Origin: Lewinellaceae bacterium
Lineage (GTDB): Bacteria; Bacteroidota; Bacteroidia; Chitinophagales; Saprospiraceae
Direction: 5' to 3'
NCBI GenBank assembly: GCA_020636255.1
Contig: JACJYE010000007.1
Coordinates: 310,001-374,000, forward strand
Length of the DNA: 64,000 nucleotides
Each line of letters starts with the position of its first letter. The first letter of the stretch is position 1. A model generated the notes under the pieces. That model made no database searches. It worked only from the letters and a program-made list of their open reading frames with translations, and had not been told where the DNA came from. Position numbers and translations under genes: made by a program. This document shows, in pieces, positions 8,701-16,978 of the stretch.

Positions 8701-11700
8701 CGGTAGTGACGGCGCCCACGCCATCGGCATTGAGCTGCACGGTTTTGTCCTGGCAGATAGCAGTTGGTGCTATACCATCTACGACCGTGACCGTTGTTGA
8801 ACAGGAAGCGGAATTACCACTGCCATCCGTTACGGTCATGGTGACGGCAATGGGAGCCCCAACATCAGCGCAACTAAAATTAGTAGCGCTAAGCTCAAAG
8901 CTTAGGTTATCGGAACAATTGTCGTAGCTGTCCTGACCGATATCGGAAGCAAGGAGCGGCGCATGGCCATTGGCATCAAGCTGCACGGTTAAAACCGACT
9001 GCCCGACAAACGTTTCAAAGACCATATCTGCCCAGGGGTCTGTATTGCCAAAGCTATTGATCAGTTGTCCATCGGAATATGGGTTGTCCAACCCCCTCCT
9101 GATGTTAAGGGATAAATCTGAAAAGGTAATTTGATCTTGACCGGCAGCATTGGAACGAAGAACAATGGTGTACATACTTCCGGCATTAACGTAGGCAGGC
9201 GCTGGAAAAACCACTTCTATCCATTGCATGGGCGTGTTTTCAGTCGAAGAAACGGGAATGGGCGCTACCGACAGCAGGTCACCATTCAATCCTTCTCCGG
9301 CCCGCACTTCTATAATAGGAGCGATGGTAATGTTGGAATTATTAATGATGGTGGAAAAAAGGAACCGTATTTTTGATAGATTACCATCTATTCCGACCGT
9401 AAAACTTTGCCCCATTACGCTGGTAAATCCTTGGTTCTGATCGGAAATCAGTTGACTTTGATCAGCTTTCGGCTCATCCCCCTGGCAAATCGCTGTTGGG
9501 GCTATATTATCCACTACGGTGACCGTGCTGACGCAACTGTGGGTGTTGCCGTACTCGTCGGTAGCTGTCAGGGTAACGGTATTCGCACCTAGTTGGGCAC
9601 AACTGAATTCAGTCTGGTCAATGGCTACGGTGAAACTGCAATTATCCGAAGAACCATTGTCCACCTCGGCGGCAGTGAGCGTAGCTTCACCGTTGTCATC
9701 AAGTGCTAAGGCCAGGTCCTGGCAATTTGCGACAGGTGCAGTATTATCATTAACTGTGACCGTAAAGGAACAAGTGGACGTAATCCCGGCATCATTCGTT
9801 GCCACAAATGTATTCGTCGTGGTGCCAATGGGGAAGCTGGTGTTGCTTGCTAAGCCCGCGGTTTGCTCTAAAGTAGTCGAGGAACAGTTGTCACTGCTAA
9901 GCACACTATAATTCACGACGGCTCCGCATTCATTGGCATCATTGTTGACCGTTATGTTTGCGGGACAAGTGATCGTTGGGGGCGTGGTATTTTGCACACT
10001 TACATTAAAAGTACAGCTGGAGCTATTGTTGGCATGATCCGTAGCGGTAAAAGTAACCGGAGTTGTTCCTAACTGGAATTCACTACCCGGATCGACGCTA
10101 TACGCAATATCCGTCTGGTATTTTGCCTGGATCACAACCGCCGCATGCGCTCCGTTGGACGAATTGATGGACAGGTTTTGAATAGATCCGTTACCCGCTT
10201 TATAGCTTCCCCAACTGGTAGTGGAGTTGGAGTTAAATGTTTTGTCAAAGATCAGGGTTTGTCCACTTTGGGGGAGTGTCAGGCCTCCGTCTTTGCGCAT
10301 AAAACCTTCATAGATCATATCCTGCGCACGGGTATTGACCTGAACGGAATTCTGATGTCTGGCCTGATCAATATCGCCGATAGGATTATCCTGGTCCACA
10401 TTTTCAAAAGAAAGGTGCTCCACCCTTTTATTGGAGCCCACTCCTGACACCACCGCCGAAGCGTTGATCTCTCCTCCTGAACCCAATGGCAGATACCACA
10501 GGTCGAGGGTTCCGGCAACGTTAGCATCCTGATCCAGGATTTTGGTCATGGCCATACCATTGTAGGTGATCCCGGTGACTGTTTCAAAGTGAGTCACCTG
10601 AACGATCAACAAGCGATCATTTCCGGCGGGCACATTTTGCCGGTAAGCCAGATAACTGACGGCATCCGGCTGGGTATCACAATTATCGGAAGCGGTAGCC
10701 ATGAAGTTCACCTCAGCACTACATGCTCCCGAACCTGCATTAACGGTAATATTACCAGGGCAACTGACCGTCGGAGCGGAAGCATCATTCAGGATGACCG
10801 TCTGGTTTTGCGTTCTGGTATTGCCTTTGCTGTCCACATAGGCCCAGGTCACGGTATACGTACCCTGCTCGGTGTAGGATAATGGATCGCTGGTGGTGCC
10901 CATGATGGTTCCTTCACAATTATCCGTAGCAGTAGGCGTAGTGGTAATAGTGGCTGAACACTCCTCGGTGATCGTAGGTAGATTGGTTACATCGGGTACA
11001 GGGGCTCCGGTGTCCACCACCGTAACTACAGATACGCAGGTGGAGCTGTTTCCCGCCCCATCCGTGACGGTGAGGGTGATGTTGTTGGCACCCAAGTCAC
11101 TACAATCAAAGAAACTGGATGATACAGCATAGGAGGCGATGCCACAATTGTCAGTAGAACCATTATCCAACAGGTTTTCAAAATTGGTAATTAGTCTTGA
11201 TGGGGTCGATAAAGAAACCGTATAGTTTCGACATCTGGCGACGGGTGGGCGGGTATCTCCCTGCGTAACGGTTATGGTTTCGGTGTCAACGATGCTATTA
11301 TATCCATTTAATTCCACTCGAACAGCCAGGAAATAGGTGCCTGGGGCCAGGAGCGAAAATTGGCCGGTTGTATTGGATATATTGATCAGAGCGTTGTATA
11401 ACTGGTAAACAATATTGCCAGTGCAGTTGCTGGCGTTGGTGAGATGAACCTGTAGGTGAGCTCCTCCTAAAAGTGTTCCACAGAACCCGTCCACTTCTTC
11501 TATCCAGTCGACTTCAGGAGTACAGATGTTCAGGAACTGATAAGTCGCATAGCCGTGATCTGTTTCACTATTATTTCCGCCGTCTGCTTTATCCTGAATA
11601 TAGGCAAAGGCACCATTGACGTAGCTGCCGCCACCGCCGCCGTTGTCGGCCTTACCGCCACCTCCGCCACCGGAGTAGCCACCGCCACCCCCGCCTGGTG

Positions 11701-12532
11701 CAGCAGCACCACCCCTGCCGCCGCCGCCGAAGCCAAAGCCTCCTCTGCCCAGTAAATCATAAGAACTATTTGGGTCTAGATCACCGCCATATCCGCCACT
11801 GGAGTAGCCGGCATCACCAGAGATGGACCCGCCACTACCTGCGGTATAGGCGCCACCCCCGGCGCCACTATCATTAAAGTTACCTGCAGGGCCTGAGTTT
11901 CCACCGTTGCCGCCGGTACCGCCACTACCACTATCTTCGCCTTCACCGTTACCGCCATTTTCTGATGCCCGGCCACCCTGTCCGTTCTGGCTGTCAATAC
12001 ATCCGCCAAAGATGTTTCCCTGGTGTGCACCACCGCCACCACCGGCGACAGCCAGGACGATCCAGTCATTGCTATTATTGGGCTGATACAACAGTCCGGT
12101 ACCGCCGCCGCCGCCGCTGCCACCACTTGCGGTACCACCTCTATCTATATCTTCGCCATGCTTACCCACTACGAAACGGATCTTGCCTCCCGGTTCGAGC
12201 TGTCCGGCTTCATTGCCAATCAAAAAAACAGCCTTAACAGTAGCACCGTCGCCACCCCACCTTTTACAATCCGCACCAGCTTTAGCGAAGCCCCCATCTC
12301 CTCCTCTGAGGGTAAAAGAAATAGCATTCTGAGAAGCGTCAGCGGGGATCGTATAGTCCTGGGCGTTACCCTGGCTCACTTCATAATTTTCCCCAACACA
12401 GCAGTTGTCGACATTGATGGTATTGGTACTACCGTTGTCGTTCAGCGTCTGGGCGGAGAGGCTTGCGTTCTGGCCGAAAACAGTGAAGAGTACCGTGGCA
12501 ATTGCCAAGAACATTGATTGTAGGTTCTTCAT
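5780..12532 (-). CDS. Giant HYR-repeat surface protein with T9SS sorting domain
   Basis: 2250 residues from ATG 12532; the start is chosen because MKNLQSMFLAIATVLF is a signal peptide, and the upstream in-frame Met lacks one. Domains in order: a glycine-rich region at ~70-320, reminiscent of the ALK/LTK glycine-rich fold; several diverse HYR (hyalin) domains with the TAPxxxCP and DNC signatures, interspersed with jelly-roll-like segments, at ~420-1330; a MopE-like putative metal-binding stretch at ~1335-1400 (DLDGDGYGDP, DCNDNDSSINPGA, CDGIDNDCDG); five nearly identical 82-residue HYR units at ~1410-1820; a probable lectin/DUF1349-like segment; and a C-terminal type A sorting domain (LSLYPNPARDVVSL, ending FEVMEQGQAPQVLKFVRQE) split by three 19-residue repeats. 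It is probably exported by T9SS and attached to the cell surface as an adhesin. Upstream ATTGTCT repeats and the divergent-function HTCS gene suggest regulation by that protein. Confidence 0.9.
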   Translation of the reverse strand: MKNLQSMFLAIATVLFTVFGQNASLSAQTLNDNGSTNTINVDNCCVGENYEVSQGNAQDYTIPADASQNAISFTLRGGDGGFAKAGADCKRWGGDGATVKAVFLIGNEAGQLEPGGKIRFVVGKHGEDIDRGGTASGGSGGGGGTGLLYQPNNSNDWIVLAVAGGGGGAHQGNIFGGCIDSQNGQGGRASENGGNGEGEDSGSGGTGGNGGNSGPAGNFNDSGAGGGAYTAGSGGSISGDAGYSSGGYGGDLDPNSSYDLLGRGGFGFGGGGRGGAAAPGGGGGGYSGGGGGGKADNGGGGGSYVNGAFAYIQDKADGGNNSETDHGYATYQFLNICTPEVDWIEEVDGFCGTLLGGAHLQVHLTNASNCTGNIVYQLYNALINISNTTGQFSLLAPGTYFLAVRVELNGYNSIVDTETITVTQGDTRPPVARCRNYTVSLSTPSRLITNFENLLDNGSTDNCGIASYAVSSSFFDCSDLGANNITLTVTDGAGNSSTCVSVVTVVDTGAPVPDVTNLPTITEECSATITTTPTATDNCEGTIMGTTSDPLSYTEQGTYTVTWAYVDSKGNTRTQNQTVILNDASAPTVSCPGNITVNAGSGACSAEVNFMATASDNCDTQPDAVSYLAYRQNVPAGNDRLLIVQVTHFETVTGITYNGMAMTKILDQDANVAGTLDLWYLPLGSGGEINASAVVSGVGSNKRVEHLSFENVDQDNPIGDIDQARHQNSVQVNTRAQDMIYEGFMRKDGGLTLPQSGQTLIFDKTFNSNSTTSWGSYKAGNGSIQNLSINSSNGAHAAVVIQAKYQTDIAYSVDPGSEFQLGTTPVTFTATDHANNSSSCTFNVSVQNTTPPTITCPANITVNNDANECGAVVNYSVLSSDNCSSTTLEQTAGLASNTSFPIGTTTNTFVATNDAGITSTCSFTVTVNDNTAPVANCQDLALALDDNGEATLTAAEVDNGSSDNCSFTVAIDQTEFSCAQLGANTVTLTATDEYGNTHSCVSTVTVVDNIAPTAICQGDEPKADQSQLISDQNQGFTSVMGQSFTVGIDGNLSKIRFLFSTIINNSNITIAPIIEVRAGEGLNGDLLSVAPIPVSSTENTPMQWIEVVFPAPAYVNAGSMYTIVLRSNAAGQDQITFSDLSLNIRRGLDNPYSDGQLINSFGNTDPWADMVFETFVGQSVLTVQLDANGHAPLLASDIGQDSYDNCSDNLSFELSATNFSCADVGAPIAVTMTVTDGSGNSASCSTTVTVVDGIAPTAICQDKTVQLNADGVGAVTTEDVDNGSSDACGIASLSLSTTSFDCTDVGMHEETLTVMDVNGNIATCTANITVVENSTIYYADLDGDGYGDPAVFAMGCFVPDGYITDNTDCNDNDSSINPGATEVCDGIDNDCDGLVDNDDPSLVDNIPPTINCPLTQALALGADCSASLPDYTSLATTADNCGVQSLSQSPSVGTTAAGTGNMTVTLNVTDVNGNSNSCQFTVSKADNTAPTISCPLTQALALGPDCAASLPDYTGLATTSDNCGVQSLSQSPSVGTIATSTGNIMVTLNVTDVNGNSNSCQFTVSKADNTAPTINCPATQALALGPDCAASLPDYTGLATTADNCGVQSLSQSPSAGTAATGAGNMTVTLGVTDGNGNSNSCQFTVSKADNTAPTINCPLTQALVLGPDCAASLPDYTGLATTSDNCGVQSLSQSPSVGTTAAGTGNMTVTLGVTDGNGNSNSCQFTVSKADNTAPTISCPLTQALVLGPDCSASLPDYSGLATTSDNCGVQSLSQSPSVGTTATGAGNMTVTLGVTDVNGNSNSCQFTVNKADNTAPVAVCRNTTVYLGENGQYSLLETDVLDFASSYDNCSFSVGLISPAVVDCADFGTTVPVMVSITDPSNNFASCLSDVYVDKSYGLPAPWAGVDIGYAGAGNSYVYDPCLAPPAFTITANANNSTLPTDNLGLISQELCGDFQVTARIQSVTPTGFAGLTARESSAPGSRMVGVYTNLNSMVRWETRTVPNGNKLVNFFPRPLPYWLRLQRQGNWFLSYSSYDGLNFTLVTAQQVPAGSCLEVGMGAFTNITGQPATAVFSNLSLSGGVLPLVQLPASVVEPSAMERNLSLYPNPARDVVSLTRTSNPGQPGQALPVGEGLVSYSNQKIGGTGAPVGEALVPYSNRKIGGTGAPVGEALISYSNQKIGGTGAPVGRTEVRVQLYNELGQVLQSRQWPAGELRMEWPVQELAPGVYFFEVMEQGQAPQVLKFVRQE
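5964..6134 (-). repeat. Three 57-nt tandem repeats inside the T9SS sorting domain
   Basis: The units start at 5964, 6021 and 6078, are almost identical, and encode 19 residues each (YSNQKIGGTGAPVG with variable ends). Each contains the small palindrome CTCCAATC-N4-GATTGGAG. An inverted partial copy (GATTGGAGGTACGGG) follows at about 6166. The repeats stay in frame and lie between the YPNP motif and the remaining strands of the sorting domain. Confidence 0.85.
7081..8310 (-). repeat. Five 246-nt tandem HYR units
   Basis: The units start at 7081, 7327, 7573, 7819 and 8065, exactly 246 nt apart, and each encodes one 82-residue HYR domain (from DNTAPTI to SCQFTVSKA). Differences between units are a few synonymous or conservative changes. 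This indicates recent duplication or ongoing homogenisation, and the copy number is likely to vary between strains or collapse in assemblies. Confidence 0.9.
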
Positions 12533-12610
12533 GATTTTATTATTTTCTGACTGAGTGGCATTTTGATGAACTCGATGGTGCAAAGATGGTGTCGGGGCAA
12601 TTCCTTTGCT

Positions 12611-12675
12611 TTTGCCATTGTCTTGAATGCTTTAGCTATTGTCTAATGCGGAGAAAAATACTTTACCTATTGTCT
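12611..12675. promoter_or_regulatory. Triple ATTGTCT direct repeat, candidate activator sites
   Basis: Three copies of TTT(A/G)(G/C)C(T)ATTGTCT occur with ATTGTCT at 12617-12623, 12638-12644 and 12669-12675. The spacing of 21 and 31 bp is two and three helical turns. They lie 85-145 bp upstream of the HYR-protein start (12532) and just past the stop of the HTCS gene. A -7-like CATCTTTG sits at 12588-12581 (minus strand) without a TTG at the usual distance, which fits an activator-dependent promoter. Confidence 0.5.
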
Positions 12676-12716
12676 AATGGGAGGATTAGGCAGGCTTGTA
12701 ATTCATTGATTTAAAA

Positions 12717-15700
12717 TCACTTGCGTGTCTTGCTGGGCGGAGCGCCAAATTCTTCCTGGTAAGCGGTGGAAAAATGGGAAGGGTTCTTGAACCCCACTTC
12801 ATATCCGACTTCTGAAACGTTCAGGCCGGAAGATTCGAGGAGTTCTTTGGCCTTCTGCAAGCGGATGGAGCGGACAAAATGGGAAGTGGGCTGCCCGGTG
12901 AGGGCTTTCAGCTTGTTGTGCAGCTGGGCCCGGCCAAGGGCTACTGTCCGGCAGAGTTGGGCGACGCCGAAAGTCTCGTCGGAAAGGTTTGCCAAAACTG
13001 CCTGCCGGACTTTCTGGACAAATTCATCTTCCTTGTTCTCCGGTGCAGCTTCAGGTTGGAGGGAGCGGTAACGGGCCTGGAGTTTTTGCCGCAGTTCGAA
13101 CAGCTTTTCCAGGCGGACCATCAGCTCTTCCTGTTCGAAGGGTTTGCTCAGATAAGCGTCGGCCCCTTTTTTCAGGCCGCTGATCCTGGATTCCATATCC
13201 GCTTTTGCCGTCAGCAAAATGATGGGGATATGGCTGGTGCGCTCGTCGTTTTTCAGTGTTTCACACAATTCAAAACCGTCCTTTTCGGGCATCATCACGT
13301 CGCTGATAATGAGGTCGGGCACTATTTCGAGGGCCAGGCCGATGCCTTCGCGGCCGTTGGCGGCGGTTTCCAGTTGATAGTCGTTTTCCAGGCAGGCCAC
13401 CAGGAATTGGCGGATGTCGGGGTTGTCTTCGACGATGAGCAGGGTGGGCAAGTCCTCAGCCTTCAGTTCGGCAGTTGGCAGTTCGGCAGCCTGGCGGCCG
13501 CTGCCTTCGGCATGGTGGGCAGCGAGGCTTATCAGCGGCGGGCTGTCGGGCTGGGCAACGGACACTTCCCTGACCGGGGAGTCATTGGTAACGGGCAGCG
13601 ATACCGTGAATATCGTGCCTTTGCCAAGGGTGCTCTTCACGTCGATGCCGCCTTTCATCAGATGAGCCAGTTCTTTGGCCAGGGCCAGGCCGATGCCGGT
13701 GCCTTCCCCTTTGCGGGTGGCAGAGTCGTCCACTTGAAAAAAACGGTCAAAGATATGGGGCAGTTGATCGGCGGCGATGCCGGCCCCGGTGTCTTCCACC
13801 CGCAATTGCAAAAAGGGTTGGCCGTTTTCAACCGACTGGTTCAGGTGGAAATACACGTGTCCGTTGTCGGGTGTGAATTTCACTGCATTGGACAAGAGGT
13901 TGGAAACGATGCGCAGCAGTTTTTCGGGGTCGAAGTCCATGTCCAGTTTTTCAATGGCGGGCAAAAAATGCAGTTGCAAACCTTTGCTCCGGGCATAGGG
14001 TTCATAAGATTCAGCCAGATAACGCAGGTACTTCACCACATCGCCCTGCACCATGTTGAGTTTGAGCTCCTTGGCTTCAAGTTTACGCAGGTCGAGGATC
14101 TGGTTGACGAGGTTGAGCAGGTTGGCGCTGTTCTGTTTGATCATCTGGCCCCCTTTCACGGCCCATTCCTGTGGGTTTTTTATGATCTGGCCGGCCATGC
14201 CGGAGATGATGGCCAGGGGTGTACGGAACTCGTGGGAGATATTGGTGAAAAAGCGGGATTTGGCGATGTCGAGTTCTTCCAGTTCTTCTTTTTGATGCAG
14301 TATTTTTTCGTTCAATTTGCTCAGTTCGGCATTGGCCCTTTGCTTGGAGTGGTAATAGCGGAACAGGACCCCACTGAACAACAATGCAACGCCCAAAGCA
14401 ATCAGGTATAGCCGGCGCATGGAGCGTTGCCGCGCCAGTTCTTTTTCCCGTTCAAACGCCAATTGCTGCCGTTCATTATCGAACTCATATTTGGCCTCCA
14501 TGTGCCCTATTTCCCGAATGTTCTTTTCATTGAAAAGGCTATCCTGCAGGTTGCGGTAGGTTTCATGGTAATAAAGCGCCTTGCCCGTATTGTTCCTGCT
14601 TTTATAAATCAGGTAGAGCGCTTCAGCTGCTTCCATCTCCTGTTCCTTGTTTCCAGAAGCGATTGCCAGCTCAGTGGCTTCATCCAATTCCGCAATGGCA
14701 GTTTCGGTATCCCCTTTTTGGAAATGGATATTTGCCAACTCTATCAAACTATTCGCCTTATCGAAGGGGTTATTAGTTTCTCTTGCACTACTCAGGGCAA
14801 GTTGCAAAAAGAACAGCGCTGAATCCAGGTGTTCCAACTTACCATAGCAATATCCAAGGTCATAATAATGTTTGGAGCTTACAGCCTGGCCGATGGCTTT
14901 TTTCAATGCAAAAGATTCCTTCATAAATTGGAGGGCCGGCCGGTAATCCTCTTTCAACCTGTATATATAGCCCTTTCGATAAAGCAGATCCGATTGTTGA
15001 GTACCTTCTCCCATTTCCTCCCATATCGCATAAGCTCTTTCAATAAACGAAAGCGCCTGTGGGTAATCTTCCAGTGACAAGTAAATGTCGCTTATCCGAT
15101 TGCAACAATCGGCTATTCCAATTTTGTTTTCATCAGCTTCCATCAGCTTCAATGCGGCCTGATTATATTCGAGGGCCTTTGGGTAATACCCCTTAACAGT
15201 CCATGCATATCCCATCATATTATACAGGGCCGCCTCTTCACTTTTTTGTCCCAACTCCCGCATGATCTGTACTCCCTGTTCATAATAAGCGAGTGCTTTA
15301 TCCATGTTGTTCGACCGTCCGGCATTGTTCCCCAGGTTCCGCAAAACATCCGCCTGTTCCTTCCGTTCCCCTTTTTCTTTTCGAATATCCAGGGCCCGCA
15401 GGTAATAGATCTGCGCACTATCAAATTCGGCAAGGTTGGAAAACACAATGCCCATGCTCGTTATGACCTCTGCTTGTTTTTTCTTATCGCCAATGTCCGT
15501 CGCGATGTCCAGCGCCTCATACAGGTAAGGAATACCCAATCGCTTATCCTGGACACAGTAACTTAAAGCATTTAAGGCCCGAATTACCTGATTATTATCA
15601 CCCGCTTCAGCGGCGAACTCCTTTGCTTTATGAAATTCTGAAAAGGCACTATCAAGTTGATTGTGCTGCAGGTGGATGAATGCGGTTGTGAACCACAATT

Positions 15701-15980
15701 GGGAAAGCCCTGATTGGAAATTAATTTTTTCAGCGGCAGCAATAGAAGATTGTAATTGCTTCAGCGCGCCGTCTTTGTCTGATCGGTACAGGCCGATGGC
15801 TAATTCGTTTTCCAAACGGATACGGGAGGTATCCGTTTTTGCCTCAGTGATGGCTGTTCGCAGGGAATCCAGCTTAGAAATTTGCCCATAGCAGCAATTT
15901 CCGAAACCCACGAAGAACACGACACCTACTAACCGGAGTAGTATCGAAAAAAAAGCTTGTGAGAAACCGGGCATTGTCAT
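12717..15980 (-). CDS. Hybrid two-component regulator (TPR sensor, HisKA, HATPase, REC, AraC HTH)
   Basis: The 1087-residue protein has an N-terminal signal/anchor segment (~5-32), about nine TPR-like helix pairs (~40-480) predicted periplasmic, one membrane helix (~523-543) and a short coil. HisKA follows, with phospho-acceptor His583 in ISHEFRTPLA. The HATPase has NLLSNAVKFTP, DTGAGIA and GTGIGLALAK (~690-797). The receiver has Asp894 in ISDVMMPEKDG, and an AraC-type helix-turn-helix forms the end (~985-1087, VGFKNPSHFSTAYQEEFG). This is the 'hybrid two-component system' architecture of Bacteroidota, with sensor, kinase and DNA binding in one chain. Such proteins usually control neighbouring genes, here most plausibly the HYR surface protein. 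A TACATTTG -7 box at 15992-15985 lies so close that translation may start at the second ATG (15974). Confidence 0.92.
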   Translation of the reverse strand: MTMPGFSQAFFSILLRLVGVVFFVGFGNCCYGQISKLDSLRTAITEAKTDTSRIRLENELAIGLYRSDKDGALKQLQSSIAAAEKINFQSGLSQLWFTTAFIHLQHNQLDSAFSEFHKAKEFAAEAGDNNQVIRALNALSYCVQDKRLGIPYLYEALDIATDIGDKKKQAEVITSMGIVFSNLAEFDSAQIYYLRALDIRKEKGERKEQADVLRNLGNNAGRSNNMDKALAYYEQGVQIMRELGQKSEEAALYNMMGYAWTVKGYYPKALEYNQAALKLMEADENKIGIADCCNRISDIYLSLEDYPQALSFIERAYAIWEEMGEGTQQSDLLYRKGYIYRLKEDYRPALQFMKESFALKKAIGQAVSSKHYYDLGYCYGKLEHLDSALFFLQLALSSARETNNPFDKANSLIELANIHFQKGDTETAIAELDEATELAIASGNKEQEMEAAEALYLIYKSRNNTGKALYYHETYRNLQDSLFNEKNIREIGHMEAKYEFDNERQQLAFEREKELARQRSMRRLYLIALGVALLFSGVLFRYYHSKQRANAELSKLNEKILHQKEELEELDIAKSRFFTNISHEFRTPLAIISGMAGQIIKNPQEWAVKGGQMIKQNSANLLNLVNQILDLRKLEAKELKLNMVQGDVVKYLRYLAESYEPYARSKGLQLHFLPAIEKLDMDFDPEKLLRIVSNLLSNAVKFTPDNGHVYFHLNQSVENGQPFLQLRVEDTGAGIAADQLPHIFDRFFQVDDSATRKGEGTGIGLALAKELAHLMKGGIDVKSTLGKGTIFTVSLPVTNDSPVREVSVAQPDSPPLISLAAHHAEGSGRQAAELPTAELKAEDLPTLLIVEDNPDIRQFLVACLENDYQLETAANGREGIGLALEIVPDLIISDVMMPEKDGFELCETLKNDERTSHIPIILLTAKADMESRISGLKKGADAYLSKPFEQEELMVRLEKLFELRQKLQARYRSLQPEAAPENKEDEFVQKVRQAVLANLSDETFGVAQLCRTVALGRAQLHNKLKALTGQPTSHFVRSIRLQKAKELLESSGLNVSEVGYEVGFKNPSHFSTAYQEEFGAPPSKTRK

Positions 15981-16092
15981 GTTTCAAATGTACAGAAATT
16001 CTGTGGGGTAGAATGTAATGAGAAGATACTTCATTTGAGATGGGATTGTCTGTCCTATCCTCATCCCCCAGCCACTCGCGGCCGCCCCTGGC

Positions 16093-16698
16093 CTACAGCT
16101 CCAAACGGAACTGCGGCTGCAACAGCCCCTGTGCATTCCGGTAAATGTCTTCCAGGGATATCTCGCTATGGATGGTGTTCAGGGAAATCGACTTTTCCAT
16201 GCCGATGTAGGTGGCCATCTTCCAGTAGCCCGCCTTTTCCCGGTACAGAACATCAATGACCGGTTTATACTGGTCGATGAGGATATACTCCCGGAAGGAA
16301 GGCAAAGAGCAGTATTTGTGGAATTTATCGCCCCGGTCGTAACTTTCCGTCGATTTCGATAATACTTCGACGATCAGAACGGGGTTTACAACGGAGTTTT
16401 CGTCCGCTTCAAAAGTTTCGATCGGGCCGCAGATAACCATGGCATCCGGGTAAACGAAGGAATTGGCATTGGTTATAAATATTCTCACATCCCCATTGAT
16501 GGCCATACAGCCCATGCCTTTGGATCTGATAGCGTTATTCAGGCAGGTATTGATGTTGTTGCCGATGATGCCGTGGTTCAACGTGCCGCCACTCATGGAT
16601 ACGATGGCGCCGTTGTCGTATTCATTTTTCACATCGGACTGTCCTTCGAGTTCCAGGTATTCGGTAACGCTGATTTGACCCAGTTTCTTTTCTGCCAT
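16093..16698 (-). CDS. Uma2-family (DUF820) putative PD-(D/E)XK nuclease
   Basis: 201 residues match the Uma2/DUF820 layout: an N-terminal SVTEYLELEGQ helix, NEYDNGAIVSMSGGT, GDVRIFI, then YPDAMVICGP and PVLIVEVLSKSTESYDRGDK. The last two are the family's D...E-V-L core of a restriction-endonuclease fold, followed by KFHKYCSLPSFREYILID. The family is abundant in cyanobacteria and some Bacteroidota; its biological role is poorly known, and mobile-element or host-restriction roles have been proposed. The length is normal for the family and the gene looks intact. It is monocistronic, divergent from the amylase gene and downstream of no obvious partner. Confidence 0.85.
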   Translation of the reverse strand: MAEKKLGQISVTEYLELEGQSDVKNEYDNGAIVSMSGGTLNHGIIGNNINTCLNNAIRSKGMGCMAINGDVRIFITNANSFVYPDAMVICGPIETFEADENSVVNPVLIVEVLSKSTESYDRGDKFHKYCSLPSFREYILIDQYKPVIDVLYREKAGYWKMATYIGMEKSISLNTIHSEISLEDIYRNAQGLLQPQFRLEL

Positions 16699-16856
16699 CT
16701 CCAGCCTGTATTTTCCAGCAAGTTAATCATTGCAGGGCTATTTCTCAACTTGTATATTGTGGGCCAATGTAAACCGGATGCAACCTGGGCTGTTCAAAGT
16801 TTATTTCATCAGCCGCTTCGCTCGTGTCAGGTTTCAGGGTTTCAAGTTGCCGATGC

Positions 16857-16945
16857 CCCTTAACCCTTAACCCTTAACCCTTTAACCTTTAACCTTTAAC
16901 CTTAACCCTTTAACCTTAACCCTTTAACCTTAACCCTTTAACCCC
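16857..16945. repeat. Telomere-like TTAACCC / TTTAACC tandem tract
   Basis: About 89 bp of 6-8-nt units, first (CCCTTAA)3, then mixed TTTAACC, TTAACC and TTAACCC units. It lies between the Uma2 start (16698) and the amylase start (16979), i.e. in the presumed promoter/leader region of the amylase gene. The rest of the 16699-16978 gap shows no gene. Confidence 0.9.
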
Positions 16946-16978
16946 AAACCATATCACCTGACAATAAACCTACGTCCA

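Noticed and set aside
12879..14411. 510-codon open frame antisense to the hybrid regulator
   Set aside because: It has no recognisable motif, and the opposite strand shows complete HisKA, HATPase, REC and HTH motifs. It is a by-product of codon bias in GC-rich DNA.
16857..16945. True telomere or chromosome end
   Set aside because: The tract is short, irregular and flanked on both sides by ordinary genes; it is a local minisatellite.
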